From the NCBI GenBank assembly GCA_028751875.1, contig CM054143.1, positions 70,077,701 to 70,141,700 of the forward strand: a stretch of 64,000 nucleotides of DNA, written 5' to 3'. Each line of letters begins with the position of its first letter. Position 1 is the stretch's first letter. This DNA comes from Rapana venosa (lineage: Eukaryota; Mollusca; Gastropoda; Neogastropoda; Muricidae). Shown here piece by piece: positions 9,564-20,094 of this stretch. The translations under genes and the position numbers were made by a program. The notes under the pieces are model-generated. The model was given only the letters and a program-made list of their open reading frames with translations. It searched no databases and was not told the origin of the DNA.

Positions 9564-11925
9564 CAGAACGTCAAAACCTGTAAGAAGAATTAAACACAAT
9601 GAAAAATGGTTTGACTCAGAATGTAACGGTACGAGAAAAGAAGTAAAGTCTTTACTAAATGCAATAAATGAACTCCGTATAAACCTGAACTTCGACAAAA
9701 ATATTTCATGAAAAGAAAACAGTATAGTACTTAATAAAAAAGAAAAAGAAAACCTTCAAACATTCACTGGTATCACAACTACATGATGCCATTGACGAAG
9801 ATCCGAGTGTATTGTGGAAAACTTTACAAAAATTAAAAGAAAGCGTAGATGGTGGATAAAGCATCCTAATCATATTAGTAGCAGTAAATGGACTGAACAC
9901 TTAAAAACACTATTGGAAAAGAACCGCAAATAGATCCAGATCGCAAAAAAGCAAGTACAAAGCAGGTTCAATGATTTAAAAGTATCTAATAACCCATTCC
10001 TAGATCAGCAAATTACAATGGTGGAAATTACAAAAACAATCAAAAGGCTAAAAAAATAACAAATCACCTGGAAAAGATGGAATTACAAACGAAATGATCA
10101 AATCAGTTTCGTCTAATGTTATAGAGACAATGCGGAATATTTTCAATTAAGTATTAGAAACAGGTATATATCCCTGTGACTGGAAAGTAGGAGTGAATAT
10201 CACAATCTATAAAAACGGATGCATATATATACAACCCAGAAAACTACAGAGGAATAACGTTGACAAACACTATTGGAAAACTTTTTTGTCAAATACTGAA
10301 TCATAGAATTTCTGAATATTTAGAAAAAAACAATAGTATTGTCAGAGAACAAGCTGGTTTCAGAAAAGCATGCAGAACAACAGACCATATCTTCCTACTT
10401 AACAGTTTAATAGATAGTGCACTAAAAGTAAAAAGTAAAGGACTTTCTTGCTGCTTTGTAGATTTTCAGAAAGCGTTTGATAATGTGTGGCACGAGGGTT
10501 TTCTTATAAAGTTAAACGAAATAGGAATAACAGGAAAAACTTTTAATGTCATTTAAAAACATGTATTCCAATGCAACAATATTTACAAAAATACGAGGCA
10601 AACACACAGATGAAATCATAGTCAAAAGGGGGTACATCAGGGAAATACATTAAGTTCTACATTATTTAATGTATATGTCAATGACATAGTTCAACATAGT
10701 GATGAGAAAGATTCACCATATATAACCGCAAAAGACAGAATTCCTTGTTTACTCTATGCTGATGACCTAGCATTTCGATCAACAACCAAAATAGGTCTTC
10801 AAACTGAACTGAATATACTGCAAGAAATCTGTTCTAATTGGGGTTTAAAGATAAACAAAACAAAAACAAAGGTAATAGTCTTTACAAGATCACCTCCTAA
10901 AATTCCAATTCATTTCAAATGTGGAGAACATGTAATTGAAACAGTAGAAACTTGTAAATATCTAGGTGTCGTTTTTCATCAGAACGGGAAATTTCAAGCA
11001 ACACAAGAACATTTAGTAAAACAAAGCAACAAAGCATTATACGGCTTTAAAAGAGCAATTCATGGACAAAATTTAAAGACTACTATAATAATGCGTTTAT
11101 TCAACTCACTGATAACCCCTGTTTTAACCTATGGAGCAGAAGTTTGGTTTCCTTTTTGTTTTAATGGGGAGACAGAATTTCATAAACTGTTCAAGGCATG
11201 CTTATGCAATCAGTTTTTGTATGAGAATTTTCATGTAAAATTTTGTAAACAAATACTAGTTCATAAAAAAGCATTAGTACTACCCACTTTGGGTGAATTA
11301 GGAAGATTTCCACTGACCCTTAAAATCATATGCCAGATAATATCCTTTTGGATTCATTTGACAGAATCAAAACCAGACTCTTATATCAGAATAGTATACG
11401 ACTATATGTATCAGACGAATACATATGATAAATGGATCAACACAGTGAAAAATATTTTGTACACAATTGGATTCAAACATGTCTGGAAGAACCAAAGTAC
11501 TCTTAATGTCCATCGGTTGAGTTATGCTGTTAGAAGAAAGCTTGAGGACATGTATAAAACATTTTGGATCTACCAGAAGAAAGAGTTTGCAAAACTAAAA
11601 TTTTATGATTATGCTACCAAAGAATACAGACTGGAACCATACTTAATAAACTATGAAAAACAAAATCATAAGAAGACATATTGTTAAATTTCACACAAGC
11701 TGCCACAAATTTTAATGATAGAGAAAGGGAGGCACCAAAATATATCCAGAGAGGACAGAAAACGTAGATACTGTAACTAAATAGAAGATGATATTCATTT
11801 ACTCGATGAATGTATTTTCTATGATGAACTCAGAAATAAATTTGTTATTTAAAAATCAAAACGAAAGACAAAGAACGCAAAAAACAATGTACATAAATTT
11901 AAATGACATAATCACAGTTAATAAG
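9341..11925 (+). pseudogene. LINE family A, copy A: reverse transcriptase and C-terminal region
   Basis: This is a non-LTR reverse transcriptase broken by several frameshifts and stops. In order: SPGKDGITNEMIK near 10060; NYRGITLTNTIGKLF near 10245-10290; EQAGFRKACRTTDH at about 10350; motif A with FVDFQKAFDNVWHEG near 10455-10497; KGVHQGNTLS near 10630; catalytic LLYADDLAF with YADD codons at 10755-10766; and KYLGVVFHQNGK near 10960. A long intact C-terminal frame, 11091-11687, begins MRLFNSLITPVLTYGAEVW. A final Cys-rich stretch follows to about 11880. Catalytic Asp residues are retained but the frame is broken at least near 10070, 10555 and 10640. The 3' UTR is interrupted at 11919 by the L2-like insertion and resumes at 13879. 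Confidence 0.85.
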
Positions 11926-12059
11926 AATAAAAATAATAATAATAAAAATAATATATGGAATTTATATAGTGCTAAATTTTGTAAAAAAAACAAATCGAAG
12001 CGCTTGCACTTAATCATTTACAGGCATGCAACTCTCCTTAAACATAATGAACAACAGAT

Positions 12060-12128
12060 TTCAAAACCATGCGCGCGCATGCATGCACGCACGCACATGC
12101 ACGCACACACACACGCACGCACATGCAT

Positions 12129-12161
<33 letters not shown>
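12060..12161 (+). repeat. GC/CA-alternating microsatellite in the L2-like 3' UTR
   Basis: Alternating purine/pyrimidine sequence: GCGCGCATGC, then CACGCACG-type units, then (CA)n to about 12160. The same GCGCGC then CA arrangement follows the L2 tail at 41105-41150, so it is probably part of this LINE's 3' UTR. Confidence 0.8.
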
Positions 12162-12162
<1 letters not shown>

Positions 12163-12227
12163 GGAACAACACTTAGAAGGTGAAAGATGCTGTTGAAAAT
12201 TAGGGACAGATATGTGGGGGGAAAGTC

Positions 12228-13745
12228 TCAGGTAGGAAATAAGTGTGTTTTGAGGCTGGATTTGAAGGTATCAAGTGAAGGCTTTTGTCAAAGTGAAAGA
12301 GGGAGGTCATTCCAGGTGGATGGACCAGAAACAGAGAAGGAGCAATGGCCAACAGTAGTTTGTTTGAATCTGGGTGATCGAAAGCACAAAGTATCTGCGG
12401 CTGAACGAAGGGAACGGGATGGAGTGTACAGATGAAGACAGTTACAGAGATAAGGGGGTGCAGATTTGTGGAGACATTTGAAACAGAGGGTATTGATTTT
12501 ATACAACAGTCTTTGTGAGACAGGCAGCCAGTGAAGAGATCGCAGAAGAGGAGTGATGTGTTCAGATTTTTTCTTTCTTAGGACCAGTCGAGCTGCAGAC
12601 TTTTGTATGCGTTGAAGAGAGTGGATAGATGATGCTGGTAGGCCAGCCAAAAGAGAATTACAGTAGTCTAAACATGAAAGAATGAGAGATGTGACAAGCT
12701 TGGAAGTTGGATCAGTGGACAGATACTTGCGAATCGCGCTTATGCGCCGTAATTGATAGTAGCAAGACTGGCAGGTCTGGGTGATGAATTTTTTCATAGA
12801 GAGTGTGTTGTCAAGAACTACTCCTAAATACTTCACAGAGTTGGACAAAGGAACTGACGTATTGCCGAATTCTATTGAAGTTTTTGCGATAGAGGAAAGT
12901 TTATGTTGGGTACCTATAAGCATGGCTTCGGTTTTATCAGCATTAAGTTGTAACTTGTTCTGAGTCATCCAGTTTTGAATGTCTTGAAGGCAGTAGGACA
13001 TATTTGTCAGGAGGGAAGGCAAGTTTTCAACAGTATCACTGCACTGAAGCTGAGTATCATCAGCATAGAAATGATGATCAATATGGCGGTTGTTTATTAT
13101 ATGTGAGAGTGGAGCAGTGTAGAGAGTAAAGAGAACAGGGCCCAGGACTGATCCCTGCGGGGCTCCACATTCCATTTTGACAGGTTTTGATTGAATTTTG
13201 TTTACAATAACTTTCTGGAACCTGTCTGTGAGGTATGAAGTAAACCAGGTGAGGGCTGTGCCGTTAATACCAAACGTATTTTGGAGGCGAGAAAGAAGAA
13301 TTGAGTGATCTATGGTATCAAAGGCTGCAGGTAAGTCAAGAAGAGTGAGGAGGGAGATTTTTCCTGCATCAGAAGCAAGTAGAAGTGTATCTAAAGTGTA
13401 GACTAGGATGGTTTCAGTGCTGTGGTTGGAGCGATAGGCAGATTGAAAAGTGGGAAGGAGATCATTGGAATGAAGGTGACTGTTGAGCTGTTTGAGAACG
13501 ACTTTTTCTAGTACTTTAGAGACAAAAGGTAAGTTTGAGACAGGCCTATAATTCTTCAGAATGTTGGGATCAAGGTCGTGCTTTTTCAGTAGAGGTGTGA
13601 CTATTGCTGTTTTAAGAGCTGATGGAAAATGTCCTGACAGAAGAGATGAGTTTACTATTTTAGTGATAATAGGTACAAGTTGTGGAAGGCATTGTGAGAA
13701 AACAGGAGCAGGTATGGGATCAAGGTCGCATGATTTTATAGTCAT
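12228..13745 (-). pseudogene. L2/CR1-like reverse transcriptase, nearly intact, one premature stop
   Basis: The open frame 13745-12288 (485 codons) carries a complete polymerase domain. IKSCDLDPIPAPVF is at residues 3-16, NYRPVSNLPFVSKVLEK at 65-81, motif A LLDLPAAFDTID at 135-146, motif B GAPQGSVLGPVLF at 194-206, and motif C YADD at 227-230. The C-terminal part ends at STWNDLPLSL. The stop at 12290-12288 is TGA where related copies read an Arg; the frame then continues QKPSLDTFKSSLKTHLFPT to a natural stop at 12228-12230. The upstream RT start (TSEKEIMTILKEF, minus, about 13850-13810) is separated from this frame by a 68 bp tail-like insertion, and no endonuclease is present. It is 5' truncated and inactive but appears young. 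Confidence 0.9.
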
Positions 13746-13812
13746 TTAATAATAATAATAATGTATGGAATTTATATAGCGCTGAATCTTGTCAAGCAAC
13801 AAATCAAAGCGC
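13745..13812 (-). mobile_element. 68 bp L2-tail mini-insertion with (AAT)n, inside the L2-like RT
   Basis: In plus orientation it reads (AAT)n, ATGTATGGAATTTATATAGC, then a CAAATCAAAGCGCTC end. It splits the reverse transcriptase between TILKEF and TIKSCDLDP. The same segment with nearly the same outer boundary (GAGCGCTTTGATTTG on the complementary strand) occurs at 27928-28009. It looks like a very short 5'-truncated copy of the L2-like 3' end, or a SINE tail. Confidence 0.75.
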
Positions 13813-13878
13813 TCAAATTCCTTCAGAATTGTCATGATTTCTTTTTCACTTGTGGGATGGAAGGAAAAGAGAGCAGTT

Positions 13879-14060
13879 GATATATATCAAGCAGATATCA
13901 TCAGATATGTGTATGAGTGTTTTGAAAAAAAGAGAAGTAGAATGCAACATGTTTTTAGTGTATATCACTTTTAGCCAAAATAGATAATTACAATTGATGT
14001 TTTTGTTGTGTCAAATAAGTCTACATGACTTAAATGGCAATAAATTATTCTAAATCTGAA
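13879..14060 (+). mobile_element. LINE family A, copy A: 3' UTR remainder
   Basis: The segment with ATATCATCAGATAT, GTATGAGTGTTTTGAAAAAA and GTGTCAAATAAGTCTACATG matches the reverse complement of 26905-26700 in copy B. It directly follows the right CAGTT duplication, so it was contiguous with 11919 before the L2-like element inserted. Confidence 0.8.
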
Positions 14061-14519
14061 GTATTCTGAATCACAATGGTTCGAAAATGTATAAAGTGGC
14101 AGAAAAAAATCTCACCGCATGTCGCAAAATGTCAACCACCCCACGAATGTGGAGAGTGTGACTTCAAATGGACGTCATTTCTGTGGATGACACAGGCCCC
14201 CCTTCTTGCAAATGACAGCACTGGAAAGCTTAAAAGCATGTTGCTTTATTGCTGCAGAGATTCTATTTATCAAAAATGATCACTTGTGAGTTTGGCTGCC
14301 CCAAATATAGGCAGACTGAAAATCAGTATTTCCAGATCTACTTCATGCATTAGTAATGTCCACAGATGCGCAAAAAGCCTTTTTTGTTGTTGCTGAATTT
14401 CATTGTGTATAAAGTGTGGCAATATGAAATGTACTGTCAGTGCAAGCCAGTGAAAAGCCAGAAGCCATGAGGGTCCCATAAAACTCTGGGCCATGCAGTG
14501 TTGATCTTCTTCTTTGTCA
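14061..14519. other. No recognisable gene
   Basis: Mixed-composition DNA after the LINE 3' end. Short frames at 14076-14279 and 14270-14494 show no family motif. No repeat identity was found within the window. Confidence 0.5.
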
Positions 14520-14880
14520 AATGCTCAGACAGTGACTGTTGTTGTCTGTCATTTGACGGAGTGAAAATGCTTCGCGCTGACGTTAAGTGCCTGACAAGCC
14601 AGGCCCAGTGCATTCGACTTTGGTGTGGTAGAGAATTGTTCTCTTTTCCGTCTTTCTGGAAAAAGGGCAGGAGAATGGACCAAGAAGGCAGAAAACAGAC
14701 AAGAAGGAGGTGACAGGAAGAAAAGGAACAAGGCAGAAACAGAGAGAAAGATGAAAAAAAAGAAAGAGGGAATTGCTGGCACAGAATGTGCAGAAGGTGG
14801 GGATGCTGTTCATACTGACAGGCCCCCGGCATCCCCACAGGGGACAGTGTTCATGGGAGTAGACTCTGTGTGTGGGTGTG
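14520..14880 (+). repeat. Dispersed repeat shared with 55365-55720
   Basis: Landmarks in both copies, in order: GCTGACGTTAAGTGCCTGA (degraded at 55400), AGGCCCAGTGCAT, GAATGGACCAAG, a purine-rich stretch GGAGGTGACAGGAAGAAAA, and CCCCACAGGGG. The lysine/arginine-rich open frame 14625-14954 is probably composition-driven. Whether this is a SINE-like element or duplicated unique DNA cannot be told from two copies. Confidence 0.6.
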
Positions 14881-15034
14881 TTCCTCAGCTAGAGATCGGA
14901 GGTTCACCAAGGGCGAGATTTGGCGTATGCAACCTTTCTATTTTTTATTTTTAAGGTAGCTGTATTTCGACTCCAGGAATGGTGTCTAAACATGACACGT
15001 GAGTGCAAGTGCTGTTGTTTTTCTTAAGTTACCC

Positions 15035-15290
15035 GTTCCTATTGGTACAAAATGGCTTACTCTTCTGAAAAGTGGAACAAGTTTTTAACATGCATGCAAG
15101 ATGCTCTGCGTGTGTTAGCACATGGGGCCTCAGTTTCTAGTCTCATCTGAAGGACTTTCAAGGGAGTGGAGTCAGCACTGATGTGAACTCCAGGGTAAAA
15201 TCCCCTGAAACTGTTGCCTCCGTGGTGGCTCAATCCTGAGCCGTCAGATCCTGAGTGCAGCGCTCTGACCCCTAGGCTTTCCTGCCCTGT
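15035..15290 (-). mobile_element. SINE with GGATGAGAC-type core and tRNA-like head
   Basis: On the minus strand it starts near 15290 with CCTAGGGGTCAGAGCGCTGC, a tRNA-like promoter region. Then come GAGTTCACATCAGTGCTGAC and AAAGTCCTTCAGATGAGACT, then ACTGAGGCCCCATGTG, and it ends with CATTTTGTACCAATAGG near 15040. This is the most complete copy of the family in the window. Reverse-oriented homology extends with its neighbour to 40310-40870. Confidence 0.8.
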
Positions 15291-15339
15291 CCCGCCTCAT
15301 TGTCATTCCTGGTGGTGATGTGTGTCCTGCTGCTGTCAG

Positions 15340-15620
15340 TGGTGACTGTGTGTTGTTTTCTGTGAACAGGTCAGTGACATCAGGGATCACCACCATGTCT
15401 CCCCAGCCTTGCCAGTGTCAAGGAAGAAGAAGCCACCAGACCCCTGACCTTGACCTCAGCCTGGGCCCTCAGCGTGTGCTGCCCATCTCCTGAACAGTTC
15501 ACTCCCCCTGCTGCTGCTGCTGCTTCATGGATGGAGGAGGACCAAGATCACTGTGCACCAGTAAGTGGAAAGAAGGGCTGTCCCTGTGGAGATGGATTGT
15601 GCAGTGTCAGTGTTGATTCT
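15340..15620 (+). other. Exon-like conserved segment, also present in reverse at 40310-40595
   Basis: The segment begins with a polypyrimidine-type acceptor context (TTTTCTGTGAACAG) and ends near CACCAGTAAGTGG, which resembles a splice donor. Both features are recognisable in the reverse copy. One frame across it reads VSDIRDHHHVSPALPVSRKK and then stops, so no single frame crosses it. It could be a duplicated exon or gene fragment, or part of a larger repeat. I recognise no protein. Confidence 0.35.
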
Positions 15621-15910
15621 AGGCTGTGCTCTTGCAGGATTCCTGCTTTTTAAAATTTTTTAACTTTGGCGCAAAACAATGTGAGCAGTGCGCCCTAATG
15701 GATGCAGGAAAAAAACAAGCAAACATGACAGCGTGTATTCGAACGGAAAGTGCGCCATCACAACTGCCGGTTTTTTGTAATCTCAAAAATGAAATGCTAC
15801 TCCAAAGTCTCTGTCAATGCTTTTGATGGCTAGCTAAGTGCCCCACTTTTGACCAAATACGAAACTGTAGTGCGTTGTTGTCAGAATTTATCCACTGGGG
15901 GGTTTTTTAC
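15621..15910. other. No recognisable gene
   Basis: Sequence between the exon-like block and the start of the perfect duplication. It has short uninformative open frames and no motif recognised. Confidence 0.5.
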
Positions 15911-16906
15911 GAATCGTTCTGTCCCTCCACCCCAAAAAAACAATCGCCATATGGATTTCCATTAAAAAACAGAAGGAAAAATCATAGTATGAAATCTAAA
16001 CTAGAAAGAGGAAAAGAAAGATATCCATGGTACAGAGCTTACCATTTTCTCTGTTCTGTGTGAATCAGAAGGCCCATGACTTTTGGAGGAGAAGGAAGCA
16101 GCCAGGAGGAAGGTTGAGGGGCCTCTGACTCCAGAAAGGGAATATTGCAGTTGGTCCACTAGTTGGCTGTCACTGGCAAGTCTGTCACTGATCGCTGTGT
16201 GATACATCTGATGTCAAACAGTCCACAGGCCTGTGTTTGGGTGGCCTAGACAAGAAACAGGACAGCACGTGTAACAAAAACTACAACATAATCATCCATC
16301 TCTGTCTCTCTATTCACGCTATCTAACCCAAAACAAAGGGGTGTCTCTCATTTCCACCAATGCAATTGTCATCAGCTCTGTATCAATCCACTGGTTGATA
16401 TTAGGAATGTCGAAGGGGAGGGGGGAGCAAACTTGGAAGAGAACAAGAAAGGCAGAGACCGTAGTTTAACTTTCTACCTTCACTATGATAAACTCAACTA
16501 ACGACCCTGTCTACCGCTGTTGCTGACCCGTCTTCTCTGTCTGTCACTCCATCATTCTCCTGTAAGCTGCCTTCTCACTGCCAATCTACGCATACTGCAC
16601 AGACAGGCAACAATGCTGACTGTGGACCACCCCAACCCTCTTTTGTTACTAGCCCTGTTGAGGTATCTTCACTATGCACAGAACACACACTCTCACCACC
16701 ATCCCCGCAAACAAGCCGTGATTCTTTCTCCACGTCAGCCGTGGTGTGGTCAGGAAAAAAAAAGGTCCAGTGGAAGGGTTCCTATGTTTGTTCATCCCTA
16801 GAAATCCTCTGGCCTTCACCCTGCTGTGCTTGTGTGCTGATGGTCAAGGCCACTTGTGTTGATGGAAAACAGCGCCTCCCTTCTTTCTCATGGACACAGA
16901 GCAAGA

Positions 16907-17238
16907 GATTTAAAAGCATCAAAACCTTTTCTAATTCATACACGGATTTAAAATCAACGCCTTTTTAATTCATACATGCAGATTTAAAACATAACGCCTT
17001 TCCTAATTCATACAGGCGGATTTAAAGCATCAATTCCTTTCCTCCATTCTCATGAGGATTTAATGCATCAACGCCTTTCCTAATTCTATCATGCGGATTT
17101 AAAGCATCACGCCTTTCCTAATTCATACATGCAGATTTAAAGCATCAATGCCTTTCCTCATAATACATGGATTTAAAGAGTCAACGCTTTTTCTAATTCG
17201 TAACTCAGATTTAAAGGCATCAACGCCTTTTTAATTAA
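16907..17238 (+). repeat. 38 bp minisatellite, about nine units
   Basis: Each unit starts GATTTAAAGCATCAACGCC and continues TTTCCTAATTCATACATGC with small variations. Unit-to-unit divergence is moderate. The whole array is present in the duplicate at 33302-33633 with the same unit variants. Confidence 0.95.
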
Positions 17239-17321
17239 TAAATATGCATGTACGTTTGCTTTTTGTTCATCGCTTCCTCGCCAGTTGTAGGTGGGCAGTT
17301 TCGAACAGTAGACTCACTCAA

Positions 17322-17398
17322 TCACTCTCTCTCTCTCTCTCTTCTCTCTATCTCTCTCTCTCTCTCTTTCTATTCTCTCTCTCTCTTCTCTCCACACT
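17322..17398 (+). repeat. (CT)n microsatellite
   Basis: Imperfect CT array following the minisatellite, duplicated at 33717-33793. Confidence 0.95.
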
Positions 17399-17439
17399 CA
17401 TAAAAATATTTTAATCATATTTATAACGTTACTAAGAAG

Positions 17440-18725
17440 ATATGGAGACAATTAAAGATTATGAAGATGGGATAAAACTTCCGATTATCCCTATATGTTT
17501 ACCAAACATTAAATTTCCTTCATTACAGGAAAAAAGCTGAAGTATTTGCCGATTCTTTTCCCAAAATAAGATAGTTGGAGGGCCTATCTCAAAGTCAGGG
17601 AGACTTTAGAGATCAGGATATGACTTTTTAGCTTAGAAGAATTTATATTACAATTCCTTATGTATTATGTCAATCTACTGATGTCAACTGTGCTCTTTTG
17701 CGTTCCCACGTTGGTGTGGGGGATAGTTCATCGTTTTAGCAATATTTGTAATATATGCGTTTCAATCCAGCATTTATTAAAGTTTGAGACGTGTATGTAC
17801 CCAGTGTCGGTGTTAGAGGATATCATTCGTTGGCTATCTCAGAAAATCACTATTCAGACTTGAGATTTATCTGCCTAGTGCAAATCATTTTTAAACAGTC
17901 ATTAGGACAAATTTTCAAACAGCAATCCTTCAGTGATTTTTCTTGATGGTAAAATTCCACATGGGCTATTTGTTTTTATGACAGGAGGCATGAACTCGGT
18001 AGACCTAAGCAAGTTTGTATGCTCTACAGTCTTATACTTTGTAAGTTTCTTGAAAGTTATTCTGATGCATTAAAAAATACTTATGGGCATACGTCACTTT
18101 GGGGAAGGAACTATAGTTGTTGAAAGGTGCAGTATGGTCAGCATATCTGACCCCATGGTGTTTCCATTAATTTTCAGAAGAATGTTTAACATTGTCCCTT
18201 GCTTTATTAGGATGTACTCAGTGTGGTGGTTCTTCAGTTTTGTTGTAAGAAACATATAGCAAATGTCCTTTGTGAAGAACATTCTTCAAAACAGTTTAAA
18301 AGTGTTTACAGATGGATCAGTCACTAAACAATAATGCGGTGCTGCATACCACAAATACAAGATTTAAAGTTCCAAAACAGCGTTTTATCTTGGGGTGTAT
18401 TATTTCCATTTTTACAGCAGAACTCGTAGCTATACTAATGCGCATTACTTTTTAATCTAATTTCCAAAGTTTTATTTCGAATACTTTTTTTGCGTTGATT
18501 CAAACTCAGTATTTCAAGACATCAGCCTCTATGCAAACAAAAGTTAGATATGAACTTGTAATAGAGATTTGTCATTTCATTCATCTCTGCACCATTAAAA
18601 GGCTATGATATAAAATCAATTTGGTGGATCGCTATTCACTGTGGTGTGTATCACAATGAAAAGGTATCAAGACCTTTTAGCAAAGAAAGGGGCCAAAACA
18701 ATTAACAGACGTGGCACATTAAAAA
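17440..18725 (+). pseudogene. RNase H-bearing LINE, copy 1 (C-terminal part), degraded
   Basis: Plus-strand remnants of an I/Jockey-type LINE. Near 18310 a TDGS motif begins an RNase H domain, and near 18415 the phrase TAEL occurs, both hallmark elements of retrotransposon RNase H. Further on (about 18590-18690) an SIHCGVYHNEK-like string corresponds to the WxPxHxGxxxNE motif, here split by frameshifts. The corresponding copy at 34700-35120 preserves these better. Upstream, EKAEVFADSF near 17530 resembles the start of a reverse transcriptase, but no polymerase motif survives. After about 18725 the two copies are no longer similar. Confidence 0.7.
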
Positions 18726-20094
18726 TTCTTCAGCCATGCGGATCACAGCATTGCTTCCCCTGAATATCACGCTAAGGCCGATGATGAGATGTTTGGGAAA
18801 GCAGTGGAGAGCTGTGGCAGACAGGGTAGAGTAGAATTCATGTGCATGGGTGAAACTGTTCTGCTTCATAAGCGGTTTTCCTGTTTTGTTAAATACACTC
18901 TAGTCCTCTTCGTCATCAACATTGGGCAATTTTGCAGATAATCTTTCTGTTAGAATTGGAAGTTGTGTCAAATAAACAGGGAGTGATAGCGGAAATCAGT
19001 AATCATCATCATTTAACTTCTCAGAAAAGTGACCCAACAAAAACACAGGAAAGTCACAAGGATAGAAGTCCATCTCTCTAAAGATGGGCAGTGTGTCAGT
19101 TTGCAAATATAGAAAGATCATGACTGTTAGGCTCTTTGATTTTCTTTGGAGTAAATTTCATTGGGCAAACATGGATTCGTTCAACGAGGGTTGGATGTGC
19201 AAGAGGAAAGAGTGGTAAAGGTGAATTAATTTCTTAGACAACATTGTTTTATATATTATTTATCTGATTTATTTTGTTTTTTTATAATTTGCTTGGTGAG
19301 CATCATGAGCAATCCACAGGCAAAGTGCTGACAGGATGATCGTGTTCAGTATAAAAGTACAACTGCAAAAGAGAAGATGAGGAGTCTAACAATGTCTGTG
19401 GCTTTTATCAAATTTTTTTTCACTACATAGACCTTGGGATGGGGAATTGCATCACGTTTCTTTGAACAAGGGTAAAAAGTAAATGGTTATGTGAGGATGG
19501 TCTGAAAAGCGGCAATATCCTTAATTATTTGTGAAGTGTTGTGGAATGCTTTAATCTGTTCCTACTCTGAAGTAAAAGTTTTGCATGGTAGCTGAAAGCC
19601 GAGCCTCCTCAGTTGTGTGAGAATGACTGAAGAATCTGCACTTTGTATCTGATACTTGAGATAATCCATAAATGAACAAAAAGTGAATAGCTCATACAAA
19701 CATACTGATGGAGATTTATCAGTTGCACACCCAGCCTAGTTCATGAAGAAAGGAAAAAGGAAATGAAATGGAGAAGATAAAGGGAGGTAATCGTATGACT
19801 AGCGTGTGATAACTGTTCCAATGGCGGCTTATTGATTTATTTTTAGTGTGATTTTACACCCTAAAATAATCTTAAAATTTCAGAGTACTTTTGCTTTTTC
19901 TCAGTGGGAGTCTTGACTATTTAACAGAAGGCAGAAATACTGTTGGGATAACAGAGTAAAAAACAAATCCTAAAAGATTGCAACTTTCTACAAAAGATGG
20001 TGTATTCAAAGATGTTTTTTTCTCTTTTGTTAAATGTTTACTGACATTAGAAAATAATCAAATGGAAAGGGATACTGAAATTTTGTTTTTTTAT
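18726..20094. other. No recognisable gene
   Basis: About 1.37 kb of A/T-leaning DNA with only short open frames and no motif or internal repeat that I can identify. Confidence 0.5.

Larger units (their letters stand above)
11915..13878 (-). mobile_element. Nested L2/CR1-like LINE inserted in the LINE-A 3' UTR
   Basis: Copy A's 3' UTR breaks after CAGTT (11915-11919) and resumes after CAGTT (13874-13878). Copy B has a single such site near 26905. The 5 bp direct repeat is therefore a target-site duplication. On the minus strand the insert runs from a truncated 5' end (13873, inside the RT N-terminal region) to a 3' UTR with a GT array and an (ATT)n terminus at 11920. The 3' tail reads CGCTTCGATTTG, then ACTATATAAATTCC, then (ATT)n; this tail recurs about ten more times in the window. 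Confidence 0.85.
15911..18440 (+). repeat. Perfect 2,530 bp direct duplication, copy 1
   Basis: Identical by eye to 32306-34835 at a constant offset of 16,395 bp, with no indel. It contains a 38 bp minisatellite (16907-17238), a CT array (17322-17398) and the upstream part of an RNase H LINE. The first difference on the right is at 18441 (C versus A), after which the copies drop to roughly 85-90 percent similarity with indels. On the left, identity starts sharply at GAATCG. Confidence 0.95.

Noticed and set aside
14437..14838. 133-codon minus frame with hydrophobic Phe/Ser-rich segments
   Set aside because: It is the complement of a purine-rich repeat that also occurs at 55365-55720, and the frame is not kept there.
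16520..16801. 93-codon frame, identical at 32915-33196
   Set aside because: Identity reflects the perfect DNA duplication rather than coding selection. No domain, and Met context is uninformative.
16907..17238. CRISPR-like array (38 bp repeats)
   Set aside because: Units are contiguous with no unique spacers and show gradual variation; this is a minisatellite in a eukaryotic genome.
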